Assembly (NCBI GenBank): GCA_001797275.1
Contig: MGOY01000028.1
Location: 58,426 to 122,425, forward strand
DNA: 64,000 nucleotides
Origin: Clostridiales bacterium GWF2_38_85
Lineage (GTDB): Bacteria > Bacillota > Clostridia > Oscillospirales > CAG-382
Direction: 5' to 3'
Shown in pieces: positions 9,559 to 19,059 of this stretch (its first letter is position 1; each line of letters begins with the position of its first letter). The position numbers and the translations under genes were made by a program. Below the pieces are notes generated by a model. That model was not told the origin of the DNA, did no database searches, and worked only from the letters and a program-made list of their open reading frames with translations.

Positions 9559-10961
9559 TTTTTGATTACCTCCTCATAGTTATCCGAATAGTTTTTTACC
9601 ATGTCTTCATGTAAAAAGCTGTTTTGTACTCGTTTCTGACCTATAATACCCATGCGTTTACGATCATCTTCATTCTTACATAAAAACTCAATCGCACTTG
9701 CTATTGCTTGAGAATCCATTGGCGGCACACATATTCCGGCACGTCCCATAGTATCATATCCGGTACCCTCAAGAATTTCCCGGCAACAGCCAACATCTGT
9801 AGTAACACAAGGTCTACGTGCTGCAAGTGATTCCAATACTGACAGCGGCTGTCCTTCCGAGATGCTTGTCAATAATGTAAAATCAAGTTGCGAAAGGTAT
9901 TTAACAACGTTTGTATTACCGACAATAAGAACATCCTTAATTTGAAGCTGCTTTATTAGATCCTCACACTCTTCGTAATATTGCTCATCGTCAGTATCGC
10001 CCAGTATATGAAGTCTTGCGTTTTGAACTCTTTGTTTAAGTTCAAAGAAAGAATAAATCATTGTTTTTAAATCTTTTATTGGATGGAAACGAACAATTGC
10101 TCCAATATCAATGAATCCATTGTCCTCTTTATCTGGTACAAGCCCAAAGCTGCGAAAATGTATTCCGTTACCAATAACTTTTAACTTATAAACTGGGCAA
10201 CCAATCTGTTCCTGAATATGCATAGCACGGTTAAAAAGTGATGTTACACTCGATGCTTGAAAATATGCACATTTTGAAAGCATATAGAAAAGTGAAATCC
10301 AGTTCTGCTTAAAGTATGGTTTAACCCAAGTTGAGCGAAGAATTTCCTCTTCCCTCTCTCTTGTGTATATGCCATGCTCTGTAACAACAAGCGGTTTTTT
10401 CTTAATTGCACTTGCCATTGCACCCAACAGACCACCATAACCGGTTGATGTTGAATGATAAATATCAGCATTGGGAATTTTCTGTTTCATTATATAAAGC
10501 ATAGGTAAAAGCATTGATCTTTGTGTATGAAATAATTCTGCAAATGATATGTATTGGTATCTTTCGTGGCTCATATCCAACAAGATATTAAGAAATGCTT
10601 CACTCATCAGAAAAGCCAGAACACCGATTTGTTTTTGATTATACAACCTGAAAAGTACATTCCAATCGGGATTTTCGCAAGTTATCAGCTGTCTGTGTGC
10701 TTCTATCTCAATTTCACTGAATTTTATTAGATCGCCTTTATTTACTTCCATTTTCATTGCATCATCAAGGAAAATTTCATTGATCTCGACAACATTTGTG
10801 GGAAGGTCGTATTTAAATCTACCTCTGTTCTTAGATTCAGCTCCAATAACCCACAAAACAAATTGGTGTTGAGGCATAGCTTGCATATAGTTGTGAATCC
10901 AGCTTGAAACACCACCACGTACATATGGATAACAACCTTCAAGTATAACGCAAATACGCAA
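9495..10961 (-). CDS. pelF: PelF-like glycosyltransferase
   Basis: 488 residues, GT-B fold. The N-terminal EGCYPYVRGGVSSW is the PelF (DUF3492) signature, and the C-terminal GT4 half has the EGQPLSVLES motif with its E-x7-E pattern near residue 385. PelF is the cytoplasmic glycosyltransferase that polymerises an N-acetylhexosamine polymer from UDP-sugars. The start is TTG with AAGGAGG nine bases before it. It follows the deacetylase-like gene after a hairpin-bearing gap and overlaps pelG. Substrate in this organism is inferred from the family. Confidence 0.92.
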   Translation of the reverse strand: MRICVILEGCYPYVRGGVSSWIHNYMQAMPQHQFVLWVIGAESKNRGRFKYDLPTNVVEINEIFLDDAMKMEVNKGDLIKFSEIEIEAHRQLITCENPDWNVLFRLYNQKQIGVLAFLMSEAFLNILLDMSHERYQYISFAELFHTQRSMLLPMLYIMKQKIPNADIYHSTSTGYGGLLGAMASAIKKKPLVVTEHGIYTREREEEILRSTWVKPYFKQNWISLFYMLSKCAYFQASSVTSLFNRAMHIQEQIGCPVYKLKVIGNGIHFRSFGLVPDKEDNGFIDIGAIVRFHPIKDLKTMIYSFFELKQRVQNARLHILGDTDDEQYYEECEDLIKQLQIKDVLIVGNTNVVKYLSQLDFTLLTSISEGQPLSVLESLAARRPCVTTDVGCCREILEGTGYDTMGRAGICVPPMDSQAIASAIEFLCKNEDDRKRMGIIGQKRVQNSFLHEDMVKNYSDNYEEVIKKWQESGLNLSVSSHEKDLLRR

Positions 10962-10990
10962 ACTGCAATACCTCCTTAATTTTATTTTTC

Positions 10991-11024
10991 AATCAATAGT
11001 TAAATTATAGTTTAGCTATTGATT
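10991..11024 (-). other. Intercistronic hairpin between the deacetylase gene and pelF
   Basis: AATCAATAG / CTATTGATT with inner TAAA/TTTA pairing. It lies three bases after the upstream stop codon and about 30 bases before the pelF start. No long T-run follows, so processing, stability or partial attenuation are more likely than full termination. Confidence 0.5.
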
Positions 11025-11026
11025 TA

Positions 11027-12841
11027 TTATTTCTCGATTTTTATTTCAACATGATCTGAAACCGCAGTCAGCATATATAATTCATTGCTTAACTTATCAA
11101 GTCCACCACCAACAACAGAAACCGGTTCACCTTCTCTGATGCGAATCATCAGATATGCTTCATCGTAAAAATTGTCGATATCAATTATATATTTATCTCC
11201 CTGTGTCTTACGGGAAACTCTTATTGTTGCATATCTTTGTATAGCTTTTGATGTGTCAGTTGCACTTAAATTCCTAATATTAGGTGCTGAATCATATAGC
11301 CATCCAATATACTCCTCAAAGTTATTTCTCATCATTTCCCAACCAACTTCAGCTCCTCTATCAGGATCCAAAGCGTCATCAGGATGAATGAAGTGAGAAT
11401 TAATATAATGAAAATTCAATTCGTTGAAAGCCAGCCATTTGCTATATGTATCTATTGAAGTTCCTGATATTATACGCGGAAGGTTTATAATACCATCTTC
11501 ATCAATACAAAATTCCTGTTCGTATTCAATATCCTCTTTTATATAAATACCTGAAAAGGTTTTTATTTGCGGATAATTCGCAACCAATAGCTTTCGGCCC
11601 TCGTCTGATAGAATATTTGATGGCGGAACATATATATCATATATAAATTCCGGGAATAGCATTTTAGTGAAGGTTGTCAATTCATCAAATGCTTCAATTA
11701 CATCTGTTTCAGATTTCCAAGTCTGATAATTCAACTTGTTTTTATAATCAAAATCTCCGAACACCAGCGGTTGATGATTATAACCGTGATAACCGAGTTG
11801 CCCGCCATTATCAAGCAACATACTGCCAAAATAAATAAATGAAGTTAGGTCACCATATCTGTCAAAGGGTGCAATGGTTTCTTTAGTATATTGTTCTATT
11901 ACAAGCCCGGTATATTTCAAACCATATTTCTTTGATAAGTTCAACATGTCAGGCCACCATATATTGGTCATAAAGCTTGATATATCTCTGTTATAAAATT
12001 TTGTAATATATTCATTATATCCATTCGGAATCGGTGCGGGAAAGTCATCAATAAAGAAGGTTGATGCATTGATTACCGGATATGAAAACTCGTCTTCAAG
12101 TAAAGAATAAGATGCTAAAGTAATTCCTCTGGTATCCTTCTGCGTTGACGGAAATGTGTTAACAACGAATTTTCCTTCTCCATAATCTGTTTCCCATAGA
12201 ATCGGTATTCCTTTATCAGAGCGTATATGGACTGTAGCTTTAGATGATAATCCTATATCAAGCATTAAAATTGGATCTTCCCAGCTATACTCCAAATTTT
12301 CAGAACCAATCATGAAGTCTGAAGTTATCTTTAATCCTGTCATAGGTGTATATGTCATACCGCCTTCATCGATACTTAGCCAATTAGATATAACCAATAG
12401 GCTTGAAGTTGGAATTAATGGATTAAAAAATAAAACTCGCCCACCATCTCTTACCCAGTCTGTAAGAGTAAAAATTTCAAGATCAAAAATATTTAAATCA
12501 GAAATAACACAAACCGCTGTCCGGTAATTTGTCAATTCAGGCATACCTGAGTTGCTGATATCAACGACATCATATCCAACAGATGCAGCATCCAGTATAT
12601 ATTCCATATATGAACAGAATGAATCGGCATATTCATCTTCTGAAGATGTCAGTATAACACATTCTTTTTCAAGTGTTGATATTTCTTTCTTGTTTTCTAT
12701 AATATTTGTTGGTAAATATGAAAGAGAACCCCTTTCAATATTGACACTAATACCATTTCTTTCAAAGCCAAGAAAAACAGCAATAACTAGTAAAAAAATA
12801 ATTGGATATAAAATTTTATGAAGCTTAATTGATTTTCCCAT
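11027..12841 (-). CDS. DUF2194 / PelA-like polysaccharide deacetylase, membrane-anchored
   Basis: 604 residues. One N-terminal transmembrane helix (about 10-26) anchors an extracellular protein. Residues 60-240 form a glutamine-amidotransferase-like fold, and a deacetylase domain follows with STFFIDDFP (Asp265-Asp266) and YHGYNH (His352, His356), matching the Asp and HxxxH metal ligands of NodB-type (CE4) enzymes. This matches the deacetylase-only PelA form of Gram-positive Pel operons, which would remove acetyl groups from the secreted polymer. Its ATG has no ribosome binding site of its own; a 13-codon ORF with a strong site ends seven bases upstream. Confidence 0.82.
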   Translation of the reverse strand: MGKSIKLHKILYPIIFLLVIAVFLGFERNGISVNIERGSLSYLPTNIIENKKEISTLEKECVILTSSEDEYADSFCSYMEYILDAASVGYDVVDISNSGMPELTNYRTAVCVISDLNIFDLEIFTLTDWVRDGGRVLFFNPLIPTSSLLVISNWLSIDEGGMTYTPMTGLKITSDFMIGSENLEYSWEDPILMLDIGLSSKATVHIRSDKGIPILWETDYGEGKFVVNTFPSTQKDTRGITLASYSLLEDEFSYPVINASTFFIDDFPAPIPNGYNEYITKFYNRDISSFMTNIWWPDMLNLSKKYGLKYTGLVIEQYTKETIAPFDRYGDLTSFIYFGSMLLDNGGQLGYHGYNHQPLVFGDFDYKNKLNYQTWKSETDVIEAFDELTTFTKMLFPEFIYDIYVPPSNILSDEGRKLLVANYPQIKTFSGIYIKEDIEYEQEFCIDEDGIINLPRIISGTSIDTYSKWLAFNELNFHYINSHFIHPDDALDPDRGAEVGWEMMRNNFEEYIGWLYDSAPNIRNLSATDTSKAIQRYATIRVSRKTQGDKYIIDIDNFYDEAYLMIRIREGEPVSVVGGGLDKLSNELYMLTAVSDHVEIKIEK

Positions 12842-12848
12842 ATCAAAT

Positions 12849-12890
12849 TTACATATATAGTATTGGACATATTTTTACTATATAATGCAT
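12849..12890 (-). CDS. Possible 13-residue leader ORF upstream of the deacetylase gene
   Basis: ATG at 12890 is preceded immediately by AAGGAGGTTT, the best ribosome binding site in the area. It reads MHYIVKICPILYM and stops at TAA (12851-12849), seven bases before the deacetylase ATG. The site also overlaps the end of pelE. It probably loads ribosomes that reinitiate on the main ORF; expression of the peptide itself is not shown. Confidence 0.4.
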   Translation of the reverse strand: MHYIVKICPILYM

Positions 12891-12899
12891 AAACCTCCT

Positions 12900-13829
12900 T
12901 CATTGATTATTCCAATATGATAATTTTTGTTGGGTTGACGGAGATAAGTAACTCCTGCTTTTTGTGATATCGCTGAGCGTACTTTTCAACATAACAGCAT
13001 TTCCTGTTAAATGATAATATTTGATTCTGGTTAACAAAATATCTTCATTCTTTGACCATTTCAAAATCGCTTCATCAAGTAATTTGTTTGCTTTCTGAAA
13101 TATACCCATCTCAATTAAATTATTAATAGCTTCAATGTATAAATTTACTCCGGTATTAGGATATTCCAATCGTTTTGTTAAAATGGAATCATATCTTTGT
13201 CTTTGCATATAAAGTAAGCTATCCTGCATTAATCCACTATGTATATAATCCCGAATCGCAAAAATATACGTTTCAATCGTATTGACATCGTTGGAGTTAA
13301 TTTTATAATTCTTTTCAGCTAATCGAATTTGAATCTCATATTCACGTTGTATTTCCATTATAGCTGTCGAAGCATAATGCGTAACTTCAATATCATCATT
13401 TTCACGAGCACGCTGCAATAAATTGACATATTGTTTCGGATCCTGTTTTAATACATCAATCATTATTTTTCTTCTTGTTTCCTGGTCATTGATAAGAATT
13501 GCTTCTTCAAGCGGTACAACCGATTGCTCGCTTGAGTCATCTGTCATCGATATCGCTTTATAATCATTGTCGAGCATATTTAATTTTTCGAGTTGAATTT
13601 CACGTGAACCCGAAAGATTTTTTCTTAAGTATTTATCAGCTTTTAAAGTTATAAATATACCACAAATCGGCAAGAAAAGTATCAGAACAAATAGCTGCAT
13701 GGATATTTCTAATACATCAGTTTTTATCAGAACAAACATTATCAGCGATATAATCGCATGTAAAATTAAAAATATAATAAGATAAAAATCGAAAGACATA
13801 AAATTGTTTTCTGTAGTTTGTATATTCAT
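12900..13829 (-). CDS. pelE: PelE-like membrane/TPR protein
   Basis: 309 residues. Two transmembrane helices lie at about 14-34 and 42-62, followed by a long cytoplasmic helical region of tetratricopeptide-like character (about 130-305). This is the PelE plan: a small membrane anchor with TPR-like repeats that links PelD, PelF and PelG. Sequence identity to known PelE is not obvious by eye; topology and position between pelD and the deacetylase gene carry the call. An in-frame TAA directly precedes the ATG, which fixes the start; the purine-rich AAGGGGGA is unusually far upstream (about 22 bases). Confidence 0.75.
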   Translation of the reverse strand: MNIQTTENNFMSFDFYLIIFLILHAIISLIMFVLIKTDVLEISMQLFVLILFLPICGIFITLKADKYLRKNLSGSREIQLEKLNMLDNDYKAISMTDDSSEQSVVPLEEAILINDQETRRKIMIDVLKQDPKQYVNLLQRARENDDIEVTHYASTAIMEIQREYEIQIRLAEKNYKINSNDVNTIETYIFAIRDYIHSGLMQDSLLYMQRQRYDSILTKRLEYPNTGVNLYIEAINNLIEMGIFQKANKLLDEAILKWSKNEDILLTRIKYYHLTGNAVMLKSTLSDITKSRSYLSPSTQQKLSYWNNQ

Positions 13830-13873
13830 TTACATTGGACTAACAGAAAAGCTTCCCCCTTTCGAAATTTGCA

Positions 13874-16015
13874 TTAAACTTTACCTTCATTTGTTAAATC
13901 ATCAGAAATCTGATTAAACGATAAACCGGCTTTCTTTAATCTTCCGAGCACGAATGGAATATCTTCTTCGGTTGCTTGCGAAAGAATTATATAAATTTGC
14001 CCGTTATCTCCTTCGCCCACAACATCACTTTCGCGAAGGTACTTCTGAAGTTGAAGTCCTACCTCATTAATTGTCTCAGGCGTTGCTTCAACGCTGATAA
14101 GTGAATATTCTGAGATGGCAACTTCCTCCATCTGAGCTCTAACGCGAAGTACATCTCTGAAAGCATCTTTTTTCAATATTCTTGTGTTCGGGAGATAAAA
14201 TTCATCTGTAAATCTATCGTTATACTGCTGTGCTCTAAGAAGAGAAACTTCAATCAAATTACACACTATCTTGAGGAGGTTCTCAAAATACATTGCCATT
14301 TGTTCGTGTGATACTTTATTAATCATAACAAGAAGTGCAAGGTTATCATCTCTGTATATTGGGAAAACATAATCAGGATAACTTGGAATACAATCAATAT
14401 TACGCCAAACTTCGTTTTTTCTGAGTTTTCCAATCAGCAGATCATATTTATTTAGATCGATTGATTTTGCTGTTGACTCTATAATTTTTTTGGAGCAAAC
14501 TCTTAATCTTCCAAACACACTGTTTTTCTCAATAGAGTATATACTGATTGTCTGGTTCTCAAGAATATCCTCAAGTGATAATAATGCTTCCTTAAATATA
14601 AGATCAGGTAAAACTGTATTAAGTTTTTTTGTAATATCAAGAATTCGTCCAAAGCTGTCACGATATGAAATAATTTGTCTTTTAAACTGCTTTTTGTTTT
14701 GTAGGCTACTGTTATATACATCATTTAAAAACTTATATCTTCTTTCAAGATCATTTTTTTCATCATTCAAATATGTATAGTCATTGACATGCTTGTCTTT
14801 TGTATAACCTGTAATAGCACCAGCTATAAAATAAGCAGCATATGGTAACCAATTATCAATGTTATATACTATAAGCCGCCAGTCCATACCGTCATTCATA
14901 TATCCTATTGTTAAAGATATTGAAGCGAGGAATGCTGCAACAAATCCGGTGTTTAATCCATGAATAGAACCAAGTAAAACAATAAAAAGTAATCTAAAAT
15001 CAACAAATTGGAATTGCGCTGTTGTTGAAGTAACTGTATTCAATAATTCCATAATAATATAACCGATAGCAAGTTCTATTGTTTTTAAGATATTTGATTG
15101 AGATTTGAAAAAATCAATTATTTTCTGTTTAAAATATGATATTTTTGATATATTTTTTGCATTAATGTTTTCTATAAGGAGGTTTATATCATCTTCTACA
15201 TTAATGAGTGGCACCCAGTCAAATTCGCGTTTGGCAATATTAGAATATACCGGTTGATATACCATCGCCGGTTTGTCTGAGAAGGAAATTCTTGTTGTAT
15301 GAACAACCCTTCGTAAGCTTACACTCAGTTCTGAAAAGGTCAGCTGTCTTGCTCCCTGTACATTAATTGTTATAATTTTTTCAGGCCAGTCTTGAATTAT
15401 TCGTACCACCAGCTCAGACAAATCTTCTTGAGATAAAAAATCTACAAGCTGATGTTCACTGCCGCTGATTTGAGCAAAGTTTTTGGTTGCTATTTGTTGA
15501 ATCAAGTTTCCGATTATAGATACATTCTCATAAAGTCCGAAAAGTATCGGAACTCGTAAAGTCACAATAGAAAGCCCATTGTTTTTCCTATATACTTCGC
15601 AGAGCTTCTCACAAGAATGCAACAATACTCCGGCTCCGTCACCCGGTACCGGTTGAGTTTCTTCTTTTACACTTATTAAGCCCTGATAAACATAAGTTGA
15701 TGAAATAAAGATAACTCTTTTTACATCATAGTCGGAGCAAAGTTTAAGCGTAATTTCGAGATCCTGCAGATCATTGAAATATCCACGGTTTTCATCCGGT
15801 CTTCCGGCAAAATAGATTACTGTTTCAAATGAATATGTCGAGAAAAGCTTCATAAAACCCTGTGAAGACAGCTGTTCACTAAAGCTCTTACATTCTTTGC
15901 CTATTATATTTTTATTAATATCGTTCGAAGCAAGCACAACCTTATATAAATCTGTAAGTTTATCAACAAAAGATGTTGATATCGATTTCAGACTTCCGGT
16001 CAATAAAATCTCCAC
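13874..16015 (-). CDS. pelD: PelD-like c-di-GMP receptor with N-terminal SDR domain
   Basis: 713 residues. Residues 1-285 are an extended SDR/epimerase-like domain (MEILLTGS, YFAGRPDENR, IFISSTYVYQG), but the usual YxxxK is HSCEK, with His replacing the catalytic Tyr. Three to four membrane helices span about 310-405. A GAF-like region (about 430-595) is followed by a degenerate GGDEF domain in which RESD (661-664) keeps the RxxD inhibitory-site pattern while the catalytic motif reads GDNGQ. PelD is the c-di-GMP-binding activator of Pel synthesis. The start is GTG with GGAGGG six bases upstream. It follows the HD-GYP gene by 35 bases. Confidence 0.88.
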   Translation of the reverse strand: MEILLTGSLKSISTSFVDKLTDLYKVVLASNDINKNIIGKECKSFSEQLSSQGFMKLFSTYSFETVIYFAGRPDENRGYFNDLQDLEITLKLCSDYDVKRVIFISSTYVYQGLISVKEETQPVPGDGAGVLLHSCEKLCEVYRKNNGLSIVTLRVPILFGLYENVSIIGNLIQQIATKNFAQISGSEHQLVDFLSQEDLSELVVRIIQDWPEKIITINVQGARQLTFSELSVSLRRVVHTTRISFSDKPAMVYQPVYSNIAKREFDWVPLINVEDDINLLIENINAKNISKISYFKQKIIDFFKSQSNILKTIELAIGYIIMELLNTVTSTTAQFQFVDFRLLFIVLLGSIHGLNTGFVAAFLASISLTIGYMNDGMDWRLIVYNIDNWLPYAAYFIAGAITGYTKDKHVNDYTYLNDEKNDLERRYKFLNDVYNSSLQNKKQFKRQIISYRDSFGRILDITKKLNTVLPDLIFKEALLSLEDILENQTISIYSIEKNSVFGRLRVCSKKIIESTAKSIDLNKYDLLIGKLRKNEVWRNIDCIPSYPDYVFPIYRDDNLALLVMINKVSHEQMAMYFENLLKIVCNLIEVSLLRAQQYNDRFTDEFYLPNTRILKKDAFRDVLRVRAQMEEVAISEYSLISVEATPETINEVGLQLQKYLRESDVVGEGDNGQIYIILSQATEEDIPFVLGRLKKAGLSFNQISDDLTNEGKV

Positions 16016-16050
16016 AAAATTCCCTCCGGTTTATATTTTATATTGCTGTT

Positions 16051-17862
16051 CTATTTGTTTTTTATGTTTTCATATATCCAATGTATATCATCCTTGCATT
16101 TTATAAATGCATCTACATATACAGGTGAGAAATATATTCCTCCATGATTAGCAATATAATTGAACCCATCTTCGAAGCTCCAGGCTTTCTTGTAGTCGCG
16201 TTCTGCTGTAATTGCTTCAAAAACATCAGCGATACATGCGATCTGAGAATAAATATGTATATCCTCACCTTTGAGCCCAAAATACCCGTTGCCGTCATAC
16301 CTTTCATGATGTTGCTTTGCGATAAGTGCAGCTGTTTGTAAAAACTCATTCTTACTTGATGATAAAATGTCATACCCATGTTGAGCGTGCATTTTCATTT
16401 GTTCATATTCTTCGGTTGATAATGTTCCTTCTTTATTTAATGTTTTTTGGGGGACCATTATCTTGCCTATATCATGTAAAAATGATGCTTTTGCAACCAT
16501 CTCAGCTTGTTCCTTCGGCATCCCAGATTGATAACATATTGCATAAACATAATGAGATACATTACGTACGTGAGTCATATTTGATTTATTCTGTAGAAAA
16601 ATATCAAGAAGTTTATCGATATTACCTATGTCTGTCGGTTTATATAACATCAACCAGGTATCGTCAACAAAATCTTTTTCTTTTATTTTGATTTCTTTTC
16701 TCTTTAAGTGATAAGCTTGTACCAGCGATATTATGCTATATAATGTAAAAGTAAACATAACAATTAGTGTAATCATATATCCTCTATTAAGAGAAAATAC
16801 CATACAATAACTAATATAGCTCAATGAAACAAGGAAAATTGGGAATAAATAAACCCAACCATTTTCCTCTTTTGGTAATTTTTTTAATAACAGTATAACT
16901 AATATCATAAAAGCAATTAATATATATAAACCGTAATATTTCGCGAGCACATATAGTAATAAATCATGTGTTGTAATTAAGAATACCGTAAGATATAGGA
17001 TACCTACCGAAACCAATCCATATAAAAAGCCGCTTGATAAACCGGTTATTTTTATAGCTGCATAAAACAACATAACTCCGGCAAGCATTGCTATAGAAAT
17101 AGTAATTTTCAAAAGCAGAAAATTGTTTAAATTATTATAAAAAAAAGCACCTAATAGTATGGAATATATGCAAAATATAATACCTGAATAGCCAATCGGC
17201 ATCAGTCTACTTTTGACACGGATATTTTTTGATAAAATCCCTGTTGAAACAGATATTATTGATAAAATGCTAACAGCTATGATAAAAATAATATTTAAAA
17301 TACCTGTAATTGATAATGGAACCGTTGCATTTTGTTGTTTTGAGATATATGAAGTAATTTTTGGTACAAATGACGCTCTGATGATTATATCTATTGTTGT
17401 TTCATTTTCTGAAGGAGATATTTCCAGCTGATAATAAAGCTTTGAGCCTAATTGTACGGTTTCATCAATTGAATCTATTATTTTTCCATGATTTATTTTA
17501 ATTAATACCTGATTGAAATAAGTATTTACGTAAAGATATTGTGTATCATTCGATGCTTCGAGTATTTTATTCAGCCTGATATAATTTTTATCTATTGAAG
17601 TAATTATATTACTAAGTGAATTGATTTGTTTGTATTCAACATTAGAATTGTTAAGTTCGGGCATATTGCTTCCTACAGCATATTGCCAGTCCTTAAGAAT
17701 CTTTGTGTTGCCATATACTATTGTATCATTATTATCAAGATATAAAAAAGCAGCAAATAAACAAAATACGCAAATCAAAGCCATAAAAAAACATATAATA
17801 GCTTTTGAACGATAATTCTCAAAGCTGTTATTGAGTTTGGCAGATTTGAAATTAGTGTCCAT
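16051..17862 (-). CDS. Membrane HD-GYP-like protein (GYF variant), probable c-di-GMP phosphodiesterase
   Basis: 603 residues. A transmembrane helix (about 17-38), an extracellular sensor region (40-180), then about seven membrane segments (185-395) and a C-terminal HD-GYP domain. HDIGK is at 463-467, HAQHGYDIL follows, HHERYDGNGY is at 518-527, and IADVFEAIT completes the family pattern. The third motif residue is Phe (GYF) instead of Pro, so activity may differ from canonical enzymes that cleave c-di-GMP. It is the first gene of the Pel-like operon and may lower the signal that PelD reads. The ribosome binding site is GAGG before the ATG. Confidence 0.85.
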   Translation of the reverse strand: MDTNFKSAKLNNSFENYRSKAIICFFMALICVFCLFAAFLYLDNNDTIVYGNTKILKDWQYAVGSNMPELNNSNVEYKQINSLSNIITSIDKNYIRLNKILEASNDTQYLYVNTYFNQVLIKINHGKIIDSIDETVQLGSKLYYQLEISPSENETTIDIIIRASFVPKITSYISKQQNATVPLSITGILNIIFIIAVSILSIISVSTGILSKNIRVKSRLMPIGYSGIIFCIYSILLGAFFYNNLNNFLLLKITISIAMLAGVMLFYAAIKITGLSSGFLYGLVSVGILYLTVFLITTHDLLLYVLAKYYGLYILIAFMILVILLLKKLPKEENGWVYLFPIFLVSLSYISYCMVFSLNRGYMITLIVMFTFTLYSIISLVQAYHLKRKEIKIKEKDFVDDTWLMLYKPTDIGNIDKLLDIFLQNKSNMTHVRNVSHYVYAICYQSGMPKEQAEMVAKASFLHDIGKIMVPQKTLNKEGTLSTEEYEQMKMHAQHGYDILSSSKNEFLQTAALIAKQHHERYDGNGYFGLKGEDIHIYSQIACIADVFEAITAERDYKKAWSFEDGFNYIANHGGIYFSPVYVDAFIKCKDDIHWIYENIKNK

Positions 17863-17895
17863 TTATATACCTCAATTTATTTAAAATTATTGAAT

Positions 17896-17934
17896 ATGGC
17901 ATAAAAAAGACTGTTTGTGACTTTCTTATGCCAT
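17896..17934 (-). promoter_or_regulatory. Long hairpin in the 5' leader of the Pel-like operon
   Basis: ATGGCATAAGAAAG pairs with CTTTTTTATGCCAT around an 11-base loop, 14 base pairs including one G-U. It lies between the promoter at 17956-17984 and the HD-GYP start. No T-run follows on the minus strand, so it is not a standard terminator. Confidence 0.5.
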
Positions 17935-17955
17935 TTAATTTTACTTATTAAATAT

Positions 17956-17984
17956 ATCATATCACTAAATTCTTAAAATTTCAA
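17956..17984 (-). promoter_or_regulatory. Sigma-A-type promoter of the HD-GYP/Pel-like operon
   Basis: TTGAAA (17984-17979), 17-base spacer, TATGAT (17961-17956) on the minus strand, giving a start near 17949 and a leader of roughly 87 bases. The -35 region overlaps the inverted repeat AAATTCTT/AAGAATTT just after the DivIVA-like gene. Confidence 0.6.
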
Positions 17985-17990
17985 GAATTT

Positions 17991-19037
17991 TTACTGTATG
18001 TTCTTACCGAAAACATCAATCGGTTTAATTTTGGTATTTATTTTCAAAGCCTCTGCATGCTTTGAATTATCTTTTGATATCTCACTTTTTGTATCATATG
18101 TAAGGTCAGAATACGACCTCTGCTCGGGTGAAAGATCGGCATACTGTCTCTGTTCGGAAATTCTGTTTTCATCATTACGTTTTGCAGATTTTTCCTGTCT
18201 ACTGTAACGGTTTTCATCATCTCTTGAAAAATTTAACTTAGAGAGAAATTCCTCGCGTGCATCTTTTGTCGGAGTTGTAGATTGTTCTTCATATTTAAAC
18301 TTTGGAATTCTGATACCCGAAATGCTTGCTGCTTCAGCCAATTCATTTACACGCTTTTTCAAATCAAGCGCAATTTTTTGGGTTGGTATCATATCCTTTT
18401 CGATACGTTCGTTATAAGCATCAATAACCCAAAGGCTTTCAAATACTTTATTCATGGATTTTGATAAGTCATCCGCTACAGCAGAATAATCAGAACGCAC
18501 CTCTCCGATGATCTTTTTCATCTGATAATTTGCATCTTCAACTGCTGCTATATATGTATCAATATGATTCATAATTTCATCGGAAGTTGTCTTACGGATT
18601 TTATCCATTTCATTTAAAGCACGATCCCTGGTTGTTGACATCATATAGTCATTGTTATATAAATCATACTTTGGTCTGCTGTTCTGCATCTGAAGCTGTT
18701 CTTTGTAATTTGCAATCTGCCCGGCAAGAGTATCATTTTCATGCATCAACGCTGTGATCCGGGCATTTCTGTCGTCACGCAATTGAGCATACTTTTCTAC
18801 AAGAGCAGCATTTTCTTTTTCAAGTTCTTGTACTCTCTTCGATAATTTATCGTGCATATCAGTATAATCGCGAGGTGATTTTGAAGTTTCTCTCAGATAA
18901 GATAGTTCTTCATTTGCGGAATTCAATTCCATTGTCAGTGCAGTAAGCTTTGATGTCATTATATCTATTTGACCTTCAAGTGTACTGATGTATTCATCTG
19001 CACTCTTTTTATCATATCCCCAGATTGTCTTCTTCAT
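17991..19037 (-). CDS. DivIVA-like coiled-coil protein
   Basis: 348 residues from the ATG at 19037, which has AAGGAGG seven bases upstream; a start 17 codons earlier overlaps this site and is rejected. The N-terminus MKKTIWGYDKKSADEYI matches the DivIVA membrane-binding motif (GYD...VDEFL). Coiled coil covers about 20-130 and 180-255, and the tail is disordered and charged. DivIVA-like proteins mark curved membrane and organise poles, septa or envelope synthesis. It lies between the c-di-GMP riboswitch that should control it and the Pel-like operon, so a role in positioning or coordinating polysaccharide export is a reasonable inference. Confidence 0.75.
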   Translation of the reverse strand: MKKTIWGYDKKSADEYISTLEGQIDIMTSKLTALTMELNSANEELSYLRETSKSPRDYTDMHDKLSKRVQELEKENAALVEKYAQLRDDRNARITALMHENDTLAGQIANYKEQLQMQNSRPKYDLYNNDYMMSTTRDRALNEMDKIRKTTSDEIMNHIDTYIAAVEDANYQMKKIIGEVRSDYSAVADDLSKSMNKVFESLWVIDAYNERIEKDMIPTQKIALDLKKRVNELAEAASISGIRIPKFKYEEQSTTPTKDAREEFLSKLNFSRDDENRYSRQEKSAKRNDENRISEQRQYADLSPEQRSYSDLTYDTKSEISKDNSKHAEALKINTKIKPIDVFGKNIQ

Positions 19038-19059
19038 ACCGATACCTCCTTTCCATATT

